Of a DNA stretch of 64,000 nucleotides, positions 12,110 to 21,800 are shown piece by piece. A program made the position numbers and the translations under genes. The stretch comes from Tabrizicola piscis (GTDB lineage: Bacteria > Pseudomonadota > Alphaproteobacteria > Rhodobacterales > Rhodobacteraceae). Under the pieces are notes generated by a model. It ran no database searches and had not been told where the DNA came from. It worked only from the letters and a program-made list of their open reading frames with translations. Location of the stretch: the NCBI RefSeq assembly GCF_003940805.1, contig NZ_CP034328.1:248001-312000 (forward strand). Reading direction: 5' to 3'. The stretch's first letter is position 1; each line of letters begins with the position of its first letter.

Positions 12110-13435
12110 TCAGACGCAGATCAGATCGCGGCTGAGCGCAAAGACCATCAGGCCGATGACCAGCGACAATCCCACGGTCATCATCACCCGAAGGGCGCGG
12201 TCCGACGGGGGGCGGCGCGTCACCGCCTCATAGGCGTGGAACACCAGATGGCCGCCATCGAGCACCGGAATCGGGAAGAGGTTCAGGATGCCAATCCCCA
12301 GCGACAGCACCGCCATCATGCCTATGAAGCTTTCCGCGCCGTTGCGCGCAGCGTCGCCCATGGTTTCGGCCATGCCGATCGCGCCCGTGAGGTTGCAGGT
12401 GCTGATCGCACCGCTGATCATCAGGCCAAGGCCGTTCAGCGTGCCCGTCGCCATGCGCCACATCTGCCCGGCGGCAAGGGTGATGGTCTCAACCGGGCCG
12501 GTGGCGCGGGTCGCGGGTTCGAAGGCGAGGCCAGCGACGATGCCGATCTGGTAGCGTTCGACGAAAGTGCCCGTCTCATCCTCGACGGTGCGGATGCGGG
12601 GGGTGAGGGTCAGGTCAAACGCCTCGCCATCGCGCCAGATGGTCAGCGGGACGGGGTCGCCCTTGCTGGCGGCGACGATTTCGGGAAGCTGGCTGAAGGC
12701 GGTGACATCCTGCCCTGCCGCGCGCAGGATCACGTCGCCGGACTGCAGGCCCGCGTCCATAGCGGCGGAGCGGATGATGACCTCACCCACCACCGGAGCA
12801 AAGGGGTGCGGGCCTTCCACCACAAGCTCATCCGTGCCGCGGCGCACGGTATAGGACATGGTGCGCTGGTTGGGCAGGTCGCTGACCACGGTGCCAAACG
12901 TCTCGCGGTCGGGGGTGGGCTGGCCCTGGATGGCAAGGATCACGTCGCCTTCCAGCAGGGTCGGGCCTTCGTGGGGAAAGTCGCGCATGGTGCCGACGGT
13001 GGGTTCTTCGCGCGGGATGCCAAGCACCAAGAGGATGCCCGCCAGCAGCACGAAGGTCAGGATGAAATTCGCGACCGGCCCCGCGGCCACCGTGGCCGAC
13101 CGCGCCCAGAGGGGGGCGCCGGTCATCGTGTGGCGGCGTTCTTCGGCCGACAGGCCCGAGACGTCGCCGTGCTGGACTGACGTTGCATCGGCATCGCCCA
13201 GGAACTTGACGTAGCCGCCGAAGGGGATCGCGGCGATTTGCCAGCGGGTGCCGCGCTTGTCGAGGCGGCTCCACAGCACGGGGCCGAAGCCGACGGAGAA
13301 CACTTCGGCATGGATGCCGGACCAGCGGCCGACGATGTAATGGCCGTATTCGTGGACGAAAACGATGATCGACAGGGCGACGATGAAGAAGAACACCGTC
13401 CAGGCAGTGCCACCAATGGCTGCGAAGATTTCCAT
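12110..13435 (-). CDS. rseP: Site-2 zinc metalloprotease RseP
   Basis: Inner-membrane intramembrane protease that cleaves anti-sigma factors and remnant signal peptides. 441 residues: HEYGH zinc site at residues 28-32 in the first membrane segment, PDZ domains in the middle, and the second active-site motif NLFPIPVLDGGHL near the C-terminus with the Asp zinc ligand. Four hydrophobic segments, typical of the family. Lies between dxr and bamA, the usual order; 4 bases separate it from the dxr stop. Confidence 0.95.
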   Translation of the reverse strand: MEIFAAIGGTAWTVFFFIVALSIIVFVHEYGHYIVGRWSGIHAEVFSVGFGPVLWSRLDKRGTRWQIAAIPFGGYVKFLGDADATSVQHGDVSGLSAEERRHTMTGAPLWARSATVAAGPVANFILTFVLLAGILLVLGIPREEPTVGTMRDFPHEGPTLLEGDVILAIQGQPTPDRETFGTVVSDLPNQRTMSYTVRRGTDELVVEGPHPFAPVVGEVIIRSAAMDAGLQSGDVILRAAGQDVTAFSQLPEIVAASKGDPVPLTIWRDGEAFDLTLTPRIRTVEDETGTFVERYQIGIVAGLAFEPATRATGPVETITLAAGQMWRMATGTLNGLGLMISGAISTCNLTGAIGMAETMGDAARNGAESFIGMMAVLSLGIGILNLFPIPVLDGGHLVFHAYEAVTRRPPSDRALRVMMTVGLSLVIGLMVFALSRDLICV

Positions 13436-13439
13436 GCCG

Positions 13440-14624
13440 TCAGCGGCCCCCTGCCCTTGCGCGTGCGATTTCGCCCGCCCTTACCCGTGCCAGATGGTCC
13501 ATTCCCAGCACATCCTCAAGGGCTTCAGGCAGATTTGATGCGCCCATTTCCGGATCAAGCGCCGTCAGCGTGTCTTCGACGACCCCCGCCATGTCCATGA
13601 AGCCGATGCCGCCGGCAAGGAAATGGTCCAGCGCGATTTCCTTGGCCGCGTTGAAGGCGGCCCCGGCAAGGCCACGGCGGGCCATCACCTCGCGCGCAAG
13701 GCGTAGCGCCGGGTAGCGGGCCAGATCGGGCGCGCGGAAGGTCAGGGTGGAGACCTGGGCAAGGTCCAGCCGCGCCACCGGCAAGGCATCGCGCGCGGGC
13801 CAGTTCAGCGCATAGCCGATGGGATGGCGCATGTCGGGCGCGCCGAGATGCGCCATGATCGCCCCGTCATGAAAACCGACCATGGAATGGATCAGCGATT
13901 CGGGGTGGATGATGACCTCGACCTGATCCGGCGTCACACCGAAGAATTCGCGCGTCTCGATCACCTCGAGCGCCTTGTTGAACATGCTGGCCGAATCGAT
14001 GGTGATCCGCTGGCCCATGGCCCAGTTCGGATGGGCCAGCGCCTCTTTCACCGTGGCTTTCGCCAGTGCCTCCAGCGGCCAGTCGCGCAACGCACCGCCT
14101 GAGGCTGTCAGGATGATGCGTTCGACGCAGGTGATGTCTTCGCCGGTCAGGGCCTGGAAGATGGCGGAGTGTTCGCTGTCCACCGGCAGGATGGTGGCTT
14201 TGTGCTTGGCAGCCTCGGCCAAGAGAAGCGGCCCGGCGGTGACGAGGCTTTCCTTGTTGGCAAGCGCCAGCGTCCGCCCGTGCCGCAGGGCGCGAAAGCC
14301 GGGGACAAGGCCTGCGGCACCGACGATCGCGCTCATCACCCAATCGGCGGGGCGGTCGGCGGCCTCGGCGATTGCCTCAGGCCCCGCGGCGGTTTCGGTG
14401 GTGGTGTCGGCCAGAAGGTCACGCAAGGCGGGCAGATCGGCAGGGTCGGCGCAGACGGCAAGTTCCGCATGCAGGCTGCGCGCCATGTCGGCCAGTCGGG
14501 CAAGGTTGCGGCCCCCGGTCAGGGCGACCACGCGAAAGGCCCCTGCCCCGCCCGCGCGCTGGATCAGGTCCACCGTCTGTTCGCCGACCGACCCCGTGGC
14601 CCCGAAAATCGAGATGCTGCGCAT
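13440..14624 (-). CDS. dxr: 1-deoxy-D-xylulose-5-phosphate reductoisomerase Dxr
   Basis: Second step of the MEP isoprenoid pathway (DXP to MEP, NADPH and divalent metal). 394 residues: N-terminal GATGSVGEQTVDL binds NADPH; ANKESLVTAG and DSEHSAIFQAL carry metal and substrate ligands; C-terminal helical domain with FMDMAGVVEDTL. The ATG abuts the cdsA stop with a 1-base overlap, so it is coupled to cdsA. Feeds UppS, encoded just upstream. Confidence 0.96.
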   Translation of the reverse strand: MRSISIFGATGSVGEQTVDLIQRAGGAGAFRVVALTGGRNLARLADMARSLHAELAVCADPADLPALRDLLADTTTETAAGPEAIAEAADRPADWVMSAIVGAAGLVPGFRALRHGRTLALANKESLVTAGPLLLAEAAKHKATILPVDSEHSAIFQALTGEDITCVERIILTASGGALRDWPLEALAKATVKEALAHPNWAMGQRITIDSASMFNKALEVIETREFFGVTPDQVEVIIHPESLIHSMVGFHDGAIMAHLGAPDMRHPIGYALNWPARDALPVARLDLAQVSTLTFRAPDLARYPALRLAREVMARRGLAGAAFNAAKEIALDHFLAGGIGFMDMAGVVEDTLTALDPEMGASNLPEALEDVLGMDHLARVRAGEIARARAGGR

Positions 14625-15559
14625 CAGCCCGCCACCGCCATGGGCAACGGCAGATCAAGGATCAGGCCCAGCAGGATCAAGACGACAATCGCCCCGATCA
14701 GCGCATCAAACCGGTCCAGCACACCGCCATGCCCGGGGATCAGGGTCGAGGCATCCTTGACCCCGCAGCGCCGCTTGATCCAGCTTTCCCAGACATCGCC
14801 CATCTGCCCGGCAAAGCCGATCAGCACCGACAGCGGCACCAGCCAGATCGTGCCATAGCCGGCAAGGACGAACGCGCCCCCTACTACCGCCGCCCCGACC
14901 CAGCCGGCCAAAGTGCCGCTCCACGTCTTTTTGGGGCTGACGGCGGGCCAGAACTTCGGCCCGCCAACCACACGGCCGACGAAATAGCCCAGCACGTCCG
15001 ACGCGACGACGATCAGCACCAGCCACAGGATCACCGGGGTACCCGCCGTCATGCGCAGGTCGATCAGGCCATAGCCCGCGACCATGATGGCGACCGAATA
15101 AAGGCTGGTAAGCCTGCGGTCGCGCCGGTCAGTCAGGGCGATGGCAAGGGCGGGTGCCAGCAGGAAGGCCGCGGTGACCGGATCGGGAAAGACCAGCGTG
15201 ACACCAAGGCTGACGCAGGCCAGAGCGGCCAGCCCGAGGGGCGTATTCTCATGGCCGGGCGCAGTGATCCTGGTCAGTTCCCAGACCATCGCGCCGGTCA
15301 AAAGCACCACCAGCAGCGCAAAGGACGGCCCACCCAGCCAGATTTCCGCCCCGCCAACCGCGATCAGCACCACGGCCGACACGACCCGTTTGCGCAGGTC
15401 CGCCCACCGGCCAACCGGACGGCCCGGCGGGATGGTCGTGACCGTGGGGTCTGCCGCAGCCTGTTCCGCCTGTTCGACCGCTTGCTCTGCTTGCTCTGCC
15501 GCTTGCTCCGCCGCCTTGGCGGTTGCATCGGTGTCCGGCACCGGGTCGTCGACGGTCAT
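14624..15559 (-). CDS. cdsA: Phosphatidate cytidylyltransferase CdsA
   Basis: Membrane enzyme making CDP-diacylglycerol for all phospholipids. 311 residues with seven to eight hydrophobic segments and the family signature near the C-terminus: SWIKRRCGVKDAS then IPGHGGVLDR. Unusual is the N-terminal 40 residues, a charged Ala/Glu/Gln stretch of repeated EQA units before the first membrane helix at about residue 60; it may form a cytoplasmic coiled coil. Its start overlaps the uppS stop by 4 bases. Confidence 0.93.
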   Translation of the reverse strand: MTVDDPVPDTDATAKAAEQAAEQAEQAVEQAEQAAADPTVTTIPPGRPVGRWADLRKRVVSAVVLIAVGGAEIWLGGPSFALLVVLLTGAMVWELTRITAPGHENTPLGLAALACVSLGVTLVFPDPVTAAFLLAPALAIALTDRRDRRLTSLYSVAIMVAGYGLIDLRMTAGTPVILWLVLIVVASDVLGYFVGRVVGGPKFWPAVSPKKTWSGTLAGWVGAAVVGGAFVLAGYGTIWLVPLSVLIGFAGQMGDVWESWIKRRCGVKDASTLIPGHGGVLDRFDALIGAIVVLILLGLILDLPLPMAVAG

Positions 15560-16290
15560 ACTCCAACCCCGCCGAACCGCCGTTCGCGGTTGGAGAAGCG
15601 CTGGATGATGCCCGCAAGCTCATCCGGGGTGAAATCGGGCCAGAGCGTGCCGGTGAATTCATATTCGGCATAGGCCGCCTGCCACGGCAGGAAATTCGAC
15701 GTCCGAGTCTCTCCGCTGGTGCGGATGACAAGGTCAGGGTCGGGCAGACCGCCGGTGTCCAGCCGTTCGGCGAAGGCCGCTTCGGTCAGATGGGCGGGGT
15801 CCAGAAGGCCTGCCGCCACTTCGTCGGCCACGCGGCGGGCGGCGCGGAAAATCTCATCCCGGCCGCCGTAATTGACCGCCACAGTCAGGTTCAGCCGGTC
15901 ACACCCGGCGGTGCGCGCCTCGATCCCGGCCATCAGGCGCTGCAACTTGGGGTCCAGCCGCCCGCGTTCGCCGATGAAGCGCATCCGGACGCCCGCCTTG
16001 GCCAGCCGATCCGCCTCACGCTCGATATAGCGGGCGAAGATGGCCATGAGGCCAAGGACTTCCTCGGTGGAGCGTTTCCAGTTTTCGGTCGAGAACGCGT
16101 ATAGCGTCAGCCACTTGATCCCAAGATCAGGCGCGGCCTTGACGATTTCGCGGACCCGTTCGGCACCGCGTCGGTGGCCCACAAGGCGCGGCCAGCCGCG
16201 GTTGGTGGCCCAGCGGCCATTGCCATCCATGATGATCGCCAGATGATTGACCGGCCGCAGAGCCGTCCCGATCTGCAAGTCTTTCGACAC
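15556..16290 (-). CDS. uppS: Undecaprenyl diphosphate synthase UppS
   Basis: cis-Prenyltransferase making C55-PP, the lipid carrier for peptidoglycan and O-antigen. 244 residues: P-loop-like IIMDGNGRWATNRG with the catalytic Asp, GHRRGAERVREIV, TLYAFSTENWKR, and the C-terminal DLVIRTSGETRTSNFLPWQ. Precedes cdsA with a 4-base overlap and follows frr after 30 bases, the conserved alphaproteobacterial order. Confidence 0.96.
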   Translation of the reverse strand: MSKDLQIGTALRPVNHLAIIMDGNGRWATNRGWPRLVGHRRGAERVREIVKAAPDLGIKWLTLYAFSTENWKRSTEEVLGLMAIFARYIEREADRLAKAGVRMRFIGERGRLDPKLQRLMAGIEARTAGCDRLNLTVAVNYGGRDEIFRAARRVADEVAAGLLDPAHLTEAAFAERLDTGGLPDPDLVIRTSGETRTSNFLPWQAAYAEYEFTGTLWPDFTPDELAGIIQRFSNRERRFGGVGV

Positions 16291-16320
16291 TTCGGCCGCC
16301 CCTCCTGCCAGACCTCCCGG

Positions 16321-16887
16321 TCAGACCTGCATGATTTCCTGCTGCTTGGCTTCCAGCACCCGGTCAACGGCGGCAATTGCCTTGTCGGTCAGATCCTGCA
16401 CTTCCTCGGACCACATCTTCTGGTCGTCTTCGCTCATCCCGGCGGACTTGGCCTTCTTGATCTGGTCCATCCCGTCACGCCGGACGTTGCGGATCGCGAC
16501 CTTGGCGTTTTCGGCATAGGTCGCGGCGACCTTGCTGAGCTGCTTGCGGCGCTCTTCGTTCAGTTCGGGGATCGGCAGGCGGATCAGGGGGCCATCGGTG
16601 ACCGGGTTGATGCCGATGCCGCTTTCGCGGATCGCCTTTTCCACCTTCGAGATCATCGCCTTGTCCCAGACGTTGATCACCACCATCCGGGGTTCGGGGA
16701 CGTTCACCGTGCCAAGCTGGTTGATCGGGGTCATCTGGCCATAGGCTTCGACCTGGATCGGCTCGACGATCGACGCCGAGGCGCGGCCAGTGCGAAGCGA
16801 GGCGAATTCGGTCTTGAGCGCGTTCATCGCGCCATCCATCCGGCGCTGCAGGTCGTCGGTGTCGATTTCAAGCTCGTCATTTGCCAT
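16321..16887 (-). CDS. frr: Ribosome recycling factor Frr
   Basis: Splits post-termination ribosomes together with EF-G. 188 residues: N-terminal [29 protein letters not shown] is the first helix of the three-helix bundle, and [16 protein letters not shown] follows the beta domain. Start at ATG 16887 (MANDELEID) with AAGGAA upstream; an in-frame GTG at 16905 is less likely. It lies between pyrH and uppS on the minus strand. Confidence 0.96.
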   Translation of the reverse strand: MANDELEIDTDDLQRRMDGAMNALKTEFASLRTGRASASIVEPIQVEAYGQMTPINQLGTVNVPEPRMVVINVWDKAMISKVEKAIRESGIGINPVTDGPLIRLPIPELNEERRKQLSKVAATYAENAKVAIRNVRRDGMDQIKKAKSAGMSEDDQKMWSEEVQDLTDKAIAAVDRVLEAKQQEIMQV

Positions 16888-17095
16888 GGACAACGGTTCC
16901 TTCACTTCAGCCCGCCCCCGGGGGATGGGTCATCCCGTCAGGGTTGCGGTTTTCGGCTCTATAGCAGAGGCGCGGGTCGGGGGTATAGGCCAAAGCCGCA
17001 GGCCTTTGAACCCCGATTGGCCGGTCTGGGGCAGGAAATCGCCCCGATTCGCAGTGCGTAGGCGGCTTTGGCGCATGATTGGCGTGGGGCCGGGG

Positions 17096-17836
17096 TCAGC
17101 CCTGCACCCTTGTATAGGTCCCCTCACCCGCCAGAATCCCCCGAAAGCCGCCGGGTTCGTCCAGCGAGAAGACGATGATCGGCAGGTCATTGTCGCGGGC
17201 CAGCGCGATGGCGGTGGCGTCCATCACCCCGAGGTGCTTTTCCAGCACCTCATCATAGGTCACGTTCGTATAACGCTTTGCATCGGCGTGCTTCTTGGGG
17301 TCCTTGTCATAGACGCCATCGACCTTGGTGCCCTTGAAGATCGCCTGACAGGCCATCTCGGACGCGCGCAGGGTGGCTGCGGTGTCGGTGGTGAAATACG
17401 GGTTTCCCGTGCCGGCAGCGAAGATGCAAACCCGCTTTTTTTCAAGATGCCGGACGGCGCGGCGGCGGATGTAGGGTTCACAAACCTGATCCATCGGAAT
17501 GGCGCTGATGACCCGGGTGAACACGCCGATCTCCTCGAGCGCGGACTGCATCGCGAGGGCGTTCATCACGGTGGCAAGCATGCCCATGTAATCGGCGGTG
17601 GTGCGTTCCATCCCCTGGGCGCTGCCTTGCAAGCCCCGGAAAATATTGCCGCCGCCAATCACCATGCAGATCTCGACCCCAAGGTCGCGGACGGATTTCA
17701 CCTCTTGCGCGATGCGGGCGACGGTGGGCGGATGCAGGCCAAAGCCCTGATCCCCCATCAGCGCCTCGCCCGAGATCTTGAGCATCACGCGGCTGTAGGT
17801 GACTGCCGCCCCCGTGTCGGTGGCTGTTTTGGACAT
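17096..17836 (-). CDS. pyrH: UMP kinase PyrH
   Basis: Phosphorylates UMP to UDP; bacterial hexameric amino-acid-kinase-fold enzyme. 246 residues: [13 protein letters not shown] at the N-terminus, [29 protein letters not shown] and [15 protein letters not shown] start it at 17836 (MSKTATDTG), which has AGGGGG upstream; the ORF is open farther upstream, through the pyrH-miaA intergenic repeat. A 208-base gap with no recognised gene separates it from frr; tsf-rpsB, its usual upstream neighbours, are absent here and miaA is divergent instead. Confidence 0.95.
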   Translation of the reverse strand: MSKTATDTGAAVTYSRVMLKISGEALMGDQGFGLHPPTVARIAQEVKSVRDLGVEICMVIGGGNIFRGLQGSAQGMERTTADYMGMLATVMNALAMQSALEEIGVFTRVISAIPMDQVCEPYIRRRAVRHLEKKRVCIFAAGTGNPYFTTDTAATLRASEMACQAIFKGTKVDGVYDKDPKKHADAKRYTNVTYDEVLEKHLGVMDATAIALARDNDLPIIVFSLDEPGGFRGILAGEGTYTRVQG

Positions 17837-17923
17837 GGCACCCCCTGCATATCGTTTTGTCATTGGACTGTGACGCAAAATGTCGCAAAACGGCGGAAGG
17901 TTCAACCTGTGACATCGGCTGGA

Positions 17924-17967
17924 GCGGGGGCAAGCCCCCGCACCCCCGGGATATTTGGACAAAGATG
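17924..17967 (+). repeat. Intergenic GGATATTTGG element, copy 2 (touches miaA start)
   Basis: Stem-loop GCGGGGGC AA GCCCCCGC (17924-17941), then CCCC and the core GGATATTTGG (17949-17958) and the tail ACAAAGATGAAA, whose ATG is the miaA start codon. It lies in the divergent pyrH-miaA gap and leaves no ordinary ribosome site for miaA other than sequence in the element. Confidence 0.75.
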
Positions 17968-18831
17968 AAACTGGGCGCGATTTCCCGCGACAGGGCCGTG
18001 CTGATTGCGGGACCGACGGCCAGCGGCAAGTCTGGCCTTGCGATGGAGATTGCAGCGCGGGATGGACGGCTGATCGTCAATGCCGACGCGTTGCAGGTCT
18101 ATGACAACTGGCGGGTCCTGACGGCCCGGCCCACCGTCGCGGATGAGGCGGCGCTGCCCCATGCGCTTTACGGGCATGTCGGGCGGCACGAACCCTATTC
18201 GGTTGGCCACTGGCTGCGCGAGGTGGCGCCGCTTTTGGACCGCCCGGTGGTGATCGTGGGGGGAACGGGGCTGAATTTCAATGCCTTGACCCGTGGGCTT
18301 GCCGACATCCCCGCAACCCCGCCGCCCATACGCGCGGAGGCGGATGCCCGGATGCAGGCCGAAGGGCGCCGGGCGCTGTTGGCCGAGCTTGATGCCGCAA
18401 CCGTGGCGCGGATCGATCCGCTGAACGGTGCCCGCGTCCAGCGGGCCTGGGAGGTGATGCGCACGACCGGGCGGGGACTGGCCTCGTGGCAGGAGGAGAC
18501 GCCTGCGCCGCTTTTGCCGGTGGAGCATGCGGAAGCCGTTGTCCTTGCACCGGAAACCGGCTGGTTGAACGATCGCATCGACCGCCGATTTGCCGCCATG
18601 ATCGCCGACGGGGCGCTGGAAGAAGCGCGGGACAACCTTGCCGACTGGGACCCTGCGCGCCCATCGTCGCGCGCCATTGGCGGGCCCGAGCTGATTACCT
18701 ACCTCAAGGGGGAAATCAGCCTTGAGGCGGCCATTGCCGCCGCCACGCTGGCCAGCCGACAATATGCAAAGCGTCAGCGCACCTGGTTCAGATCGAACAT
18801 GGCGGGCTGGCGGCAGCTTTCCTTGCCCTGA
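17965..18831 (+). CDS. miaA: tRNA dimethylallyltransferase MiaA
   Basis: Prenylates A37 of tRNAs reading UNN codons, using DMAPP from the MEP pathway. 288 residues: P-loop [16 protein letters not shown] at residue 14 onward, [20 protein letters not shown] (substrate region), [13 protein letters not shown] and C-terminal [16 protein letters not shown]. Start at 17965 is set by the P-loop distance; the start codon lies in the tail of an intergenic repeat copy. Divergent from pyrH. Confidence 0.92.
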   Translation: MKLGAISRDRAVLIAGPTASGKSGLAMEIAARDGRLIVNADALQVYDNWRVLTARPTVADEAALPHALYGHVGRHEPYSVGHWLREVAPLLDRPVVIVGGTGLNFNALTRGLADIPATPPPIRAEADARMQAEGRRALLAELDAATVARIDPLNGARVQRAWEVMRTTGRGLASWQEETPAPLLPVEHAEAVVLAPETGWLNDRIDRRFAAMIADGALEEARDNLADWDPARPSSRAIGGPELITYLKGEISLEAAIAAATLASRQYAKRQRTWFRSNMAGWRQLSLP

Positions 18832-18880
18832 CGGGGGCTTGGCGGGCGAAGTTCGTGCGGATTTCGGCCTGTCCACAGAC

Positions 18881-18889
18881 TTATGCACA
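18881..18889 (+). promoter_or_regulatory. DnaA-box-like site downstream of miaA
   Basis: TTATGCACA fits the relaxed DnaA consensus TTATNCACA and is preceded 10 bases upstream by TGTCCACAG. It sits in the 174-base gap between miaA and the AraC-type regulator. The role is unknown; chance is possible. Confidence 0.25.
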
Positions 18890-19005
18890 GAAAATTGCAA
18901 CATCGGGGGGTAACTTCCGGGCCTCAGTGCCGATTTTGCTTGGGTTGCGCTGCCGTGCCTGCTTTACTTTGGGCGTTGCCCGCATATCCCGGATCATCCG
19001 CTGCC

Positions 19006-19803
19006 ATGACCGTTGCCACGCCGCCTTCACCGTCCCGGCTTGTTGCCATTCCGCGTCTTGCGGCGGGTGGCCGCTGGCGGGTTGAAGCGATGCGGTCGAT
19101 TTCGGAGCCCTGCCTCCTTTGGTTCACCAAGGGTCAGGGTCGGATCACCATTTCCGGTGTCACACGCGGCTACACCGCCCATAACGCCATCTTCATCCCT
19201 GCGGGCGTGATGCATGGGTTCGAAGCCGGGCCGCAAGTTTTCGGCACGGCGGTGTTCTTCGGGCGCGATACGGATATCGTCCTGCCAAAGACCCCGCTGC
19301 ATCTGCGCATCCGCGAAGTTCACGCCCAGCAAGAGGTGAACATCCTGCTGGATGCCATCCAGCGCGAGATTGAAAGCGACACCCCGGCCCATGAGCGGGC
19401 CACCCGGCATTACGTCGGGCTTCTGGGAGTGTGGCTGGAACGGCAGGCGCGCAAGGCAGAACCCGATGTCGCGCGCCCCGATGCCACGCGGCGGCTGGTC
19501 GCGCGCTACACCGCGCTGCTGGAGCGGAACTTCCGCAGCGGCATGGGTGTGGCGGATTTCGCCGCCGCCTTGGGGGTGACCCCGACCCACCTGACGCGCT
19601 GCTGCAACGCCGCCTGCGGCCGCCCGGCGAGCGCCCTGCTGCAGGATCGCCGCATCTTCGAAGCGCGCAAGCTTTTGACCGAGACTCGCATTCCGGTCGG
19701 GCGAATTGCTGAACAATTGGGCTTCAATTCGCCCGCGTATTTCACCCGCGCCTTCCAGCACCTTACGGGCAAGTCGCCATCGGCCTTCCGCCGTGCGATC
19801 TGA
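19006..19803 (+). CDS. AraC-family transcriptional regulator
   Basis: 265 residues: N-terminal cupin-like effector domain (FIPAGVMHGFEAGP) and C-terminal AraC double helix-turn-helix (about 165-262) with GVADFAAALGVTPTHLTRCC and IAEQLGFNSPAYFTRAFQHLTGKSPSAFRR. Stands 244 bases upstream of a co-directional ABC importer operon, so I infer it controls that transporter; ligand unknown. Start at ATG 19006 gives the usual length for cupin-AraC proteins. Confidence 0.88.
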   Translation: MTVATPPSPSRLVAIPRLAAGGRWRVEAMRSISEPCLLWFTKGQGRITISGVTRGYTAHNAIFIPAGVMHGFEAGPQVFGTAVFFGRDTDIVLPKTPLHLRIREVHAQQEVNILLDAIQREIESDTPAHERATRHYVGLLGVWLERQARKAEPDVARPDATRRLVARYTALLERNFRSGMGVADFAAALGVTPTHLTRCCNAACGRPASALLQDRRIFEARKLLTETRIPVGRIAEQLGFNSPAYFTRAFQHLTGKSPSAFRRAI

Positions 19804-19847
19804 CGGGCCAAATTCGACCTCAATCCGTACGTTTTCGACCAGTCAAT

Positions 19848-19863
19848 GTCGCAAATGCGCGAC
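19848..19863. promoter_or_regulatory. Possible operator before ABC importer
   Basis: Inverted repeat GTCGC-N6-GCGAC in the gap between the AraC-type gene and the binding-protein gene; TTCGACC-like words occur at about 19812, 19834 and 19975 in the same gap. These could be regulator sites; no binding data are implied. The rest of the gap shows no gene. Confidence 0.3.
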
Positions 19864-20047
19864 CATGTGACGAAAGCAACCGTTGACGTCGGGGCAAAAA
19901 AGTTGCGCAATGGGCCCCGGGGGCGCGCTTTTGGCGCGAAGGTCTGATAGAGGTTGCGGCAGTGCCGCCCCTTGTTCGACCTTGGGGTCGGCGCTGCCAA
20001 AACCAAGAACAAAAAGTCTTAACAAAATGCCTGACAGGGAGACGACA

Positions 20048-21685
20048 ATGACTGAAACGAACCGCGCTGCCGCATTGCACCCGGCAGCCTCGATGCACGT
20101 CGATGACTTTTCGGCCGGCAAGATCAGCCGCCGTGAGTTTCTGACGCGCACCACTGCGCTTGGCGTGTCTGCCGCCGCGGCCTATGGCCTGATCGGCCTG
20201 CAGTCGCCGGTGAAAGCCGAAGCCCATGCCACCGGCGGCATCGTCCGCTGCGGCATGGAAGTGAAGGGCACCAAGGACCCGCGGCTGGCCGACTGGCCGC
20301 ATATCGCCAACGTCTACCGCGGCTGGCTGGAGTATCTCATCCAGTACAACGCCGACGGCACTTTCGAAGGCCGCCTCCTGGAAAGCTGGGAAGCCAATGC
20401 CGACGCCACCCAGTACACGCTGAAGGTTCGCCCCGGCGTGACCTGGAACAATGGCGACGCGTTCACCGCCGATGACGTGGTGCGCAACTTCGCCCGCTGG
20501 GCTGACGGCAATGTCGAAGGCAACGCGATGGCCAGCCGCTTCCCCGGTCTGGTGGACGAAGCGACCAAGACCCTGCGCGAAGGTGCCGTCGTCAAGGTCG
20601 ACGACATGACCGTGCAGCTGAACCTGTCCGCCTCGGACGTGGCTGTGGTCCCGAACCTGGCCGACTATCCGGCGGCTGTTGTCCACTCCAGCTTCCAGGA
20701 CGGCGAAGATCCGTCGGTCAACCCGATCGGTACCGGACCTTACGTTCCGCAGGAAGTGTCGGTCGGCCAGAAGGCCGTGCTGGTGCGCGCGCCGAACCAC
20801 ACCTGGTGGGGTGGCACTGCGCCCTTGGATGAGATTCACTACATCGACTTCGGCACCGACCCGTCGACCATGGTGAACCTTGCCGCTTCGGACGAGATCG
20901 ACTGCAACTATGAGACCACCGGCGACTTCATCGACCAGCTTGACACTCTGGGCTGGCAGAAGCTGGAGGTTGTCACCGCATCGACCATCGTCGCGCGGAT
21001 GAACTCGGCCACAAGCGAGCTTTACAAGGAAAAGGCCGTGCGTCAGGCCGTGCAGCTGGCCGTCGATCCGGCGGTCGTGCTGGAGCTTGGCTACAACAAT
21101 CTGGGCCGGACCGGCGAAAACCACCACGCCTTCCCGATCCACCCGGAATATGCCGAACTGCCGCCCCAGACGATCAACGCGGCGGGTCTGGTCCCGGCGC
21201 TGGAAGCGGCTGGCCTGAAGGATGCCGAGTTCGAGCTGATCTCGCTTGACGATGGCTGGGAAGCGTCGACCACTGCCGCCATTCAGGCGCAGCTGAAAGA
21301 CGCGGGCATGAACATCAAGCACACGGTCATGCCGGGGTCGACCTTCTGGAACGACTGGCAGAAGTATCCCTTCTCCTCCACCACCTGGAACCACCGCCCG
21401 CTGGCGGTGCAGAACATGTCGCTGGCTTACACCTCGACCGGTTCGTGGAACGAGACGGGCATGGCCAACGCCGAGTTTGACGCGGCGATGGCGGCAGCGC
21501 TGGCCCTGGCCGACGCCGATGCCCGGCGTGAAGTGATGGTGACGCTGGAGAAAATCCTGCAGGACGAAGGCTACATCATCAACCCGTTCTCGCGGTCGCT
21601 GTTCCGGCACGCGAAGGAAGGGGTGAACGTCGAGATGCACCCGTCGTTCGAGCATCACCACTACAAGTGGTCGATCACCGCCTGA
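20048..21685 (+). CDS. ABC transporter substrate-binding protein (family 5, Tat-exported)
   Basis: Periplasmic receptor of an oligopeptide/nickel-type (SBP_bac_5) importer, 545 residues. The N-terminus has a twin-arginine signal, SRREFLTRTTALGVSAAAA, with the Arg pair at 28-29 followed by a hydrophobic stretch, so it is probably exported folded. Family features: GWLEYLIQYNADGTFEGRLL, LKVRPGVTWNNGDAFTADDV and the C-terminal lobe with GSWNETGMANAEFDAAM. Start at 20048 has AGGGAGA upstream. First gene of a four-gene importer operon; substrate not predictable from sequence. Confidence 0.9.
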   Translation: MTETNRAAALHPAASMHVDDFSAGKISRREFLTRTTALGVSAAAAYGLIGLQSPVKAEAHATGGIVRCGMEVKGTKDPRLADWPHIANVYRGWLEYLIQYNADGTFEGRLLESWEANADATQYTLKVRPGVTWNNGDAFTADDVVRNFARWADGNVEGNAMASRFPGLVDEATKTLREGAVVKVDDMTVQLNLSASDVAVVPNLADYPAAVVHSSFQDGEDPSVNPIGTGPYVPQEVSVGQKAVLVRAPNHTWWGGTAPLDEIHYIDFGTDPSTMVNLAASDEIDCNYETTGDFIDQLDTLGWQKLEVVTASTIVARMNSATSELYKEKAVRQAVQLAVDPAVVLELGYNNLGRTGENHHAFPIHPEYAELPPQTINAAGLVPALEAAGLKDAEFELISLDDGWEASTTAAIQAQLKDAGMNIKHTVMPGSTFWNDWQKYPFSSTTWNHRPLAVQNMSLAYTSTGSWNETGMANAEFDAAMAAALALADADARREVMVTLEKILQDEGYIINPFSRSLFRHAKEGVNVEMHPSFEHHHYKWSITA

Positions 21686-21800
21686 TCGACCTGACCGGGC
21701 GCGCAGGTGATGCGCGCCCGGATCTTTCCTGCCACCCCCGCCAGCCGCCGCCGCCCGCAAGGGACGGCCTGATCGCCCGTTGGGAGCAAAGGCCACAGCA

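Noticed and set aside
12059..13180. 373-residue plus-strand ORF over rseP
   Set aside because: Opposite strand of a well-supported protease gene; His/Arg-rich composition typical of shadows.
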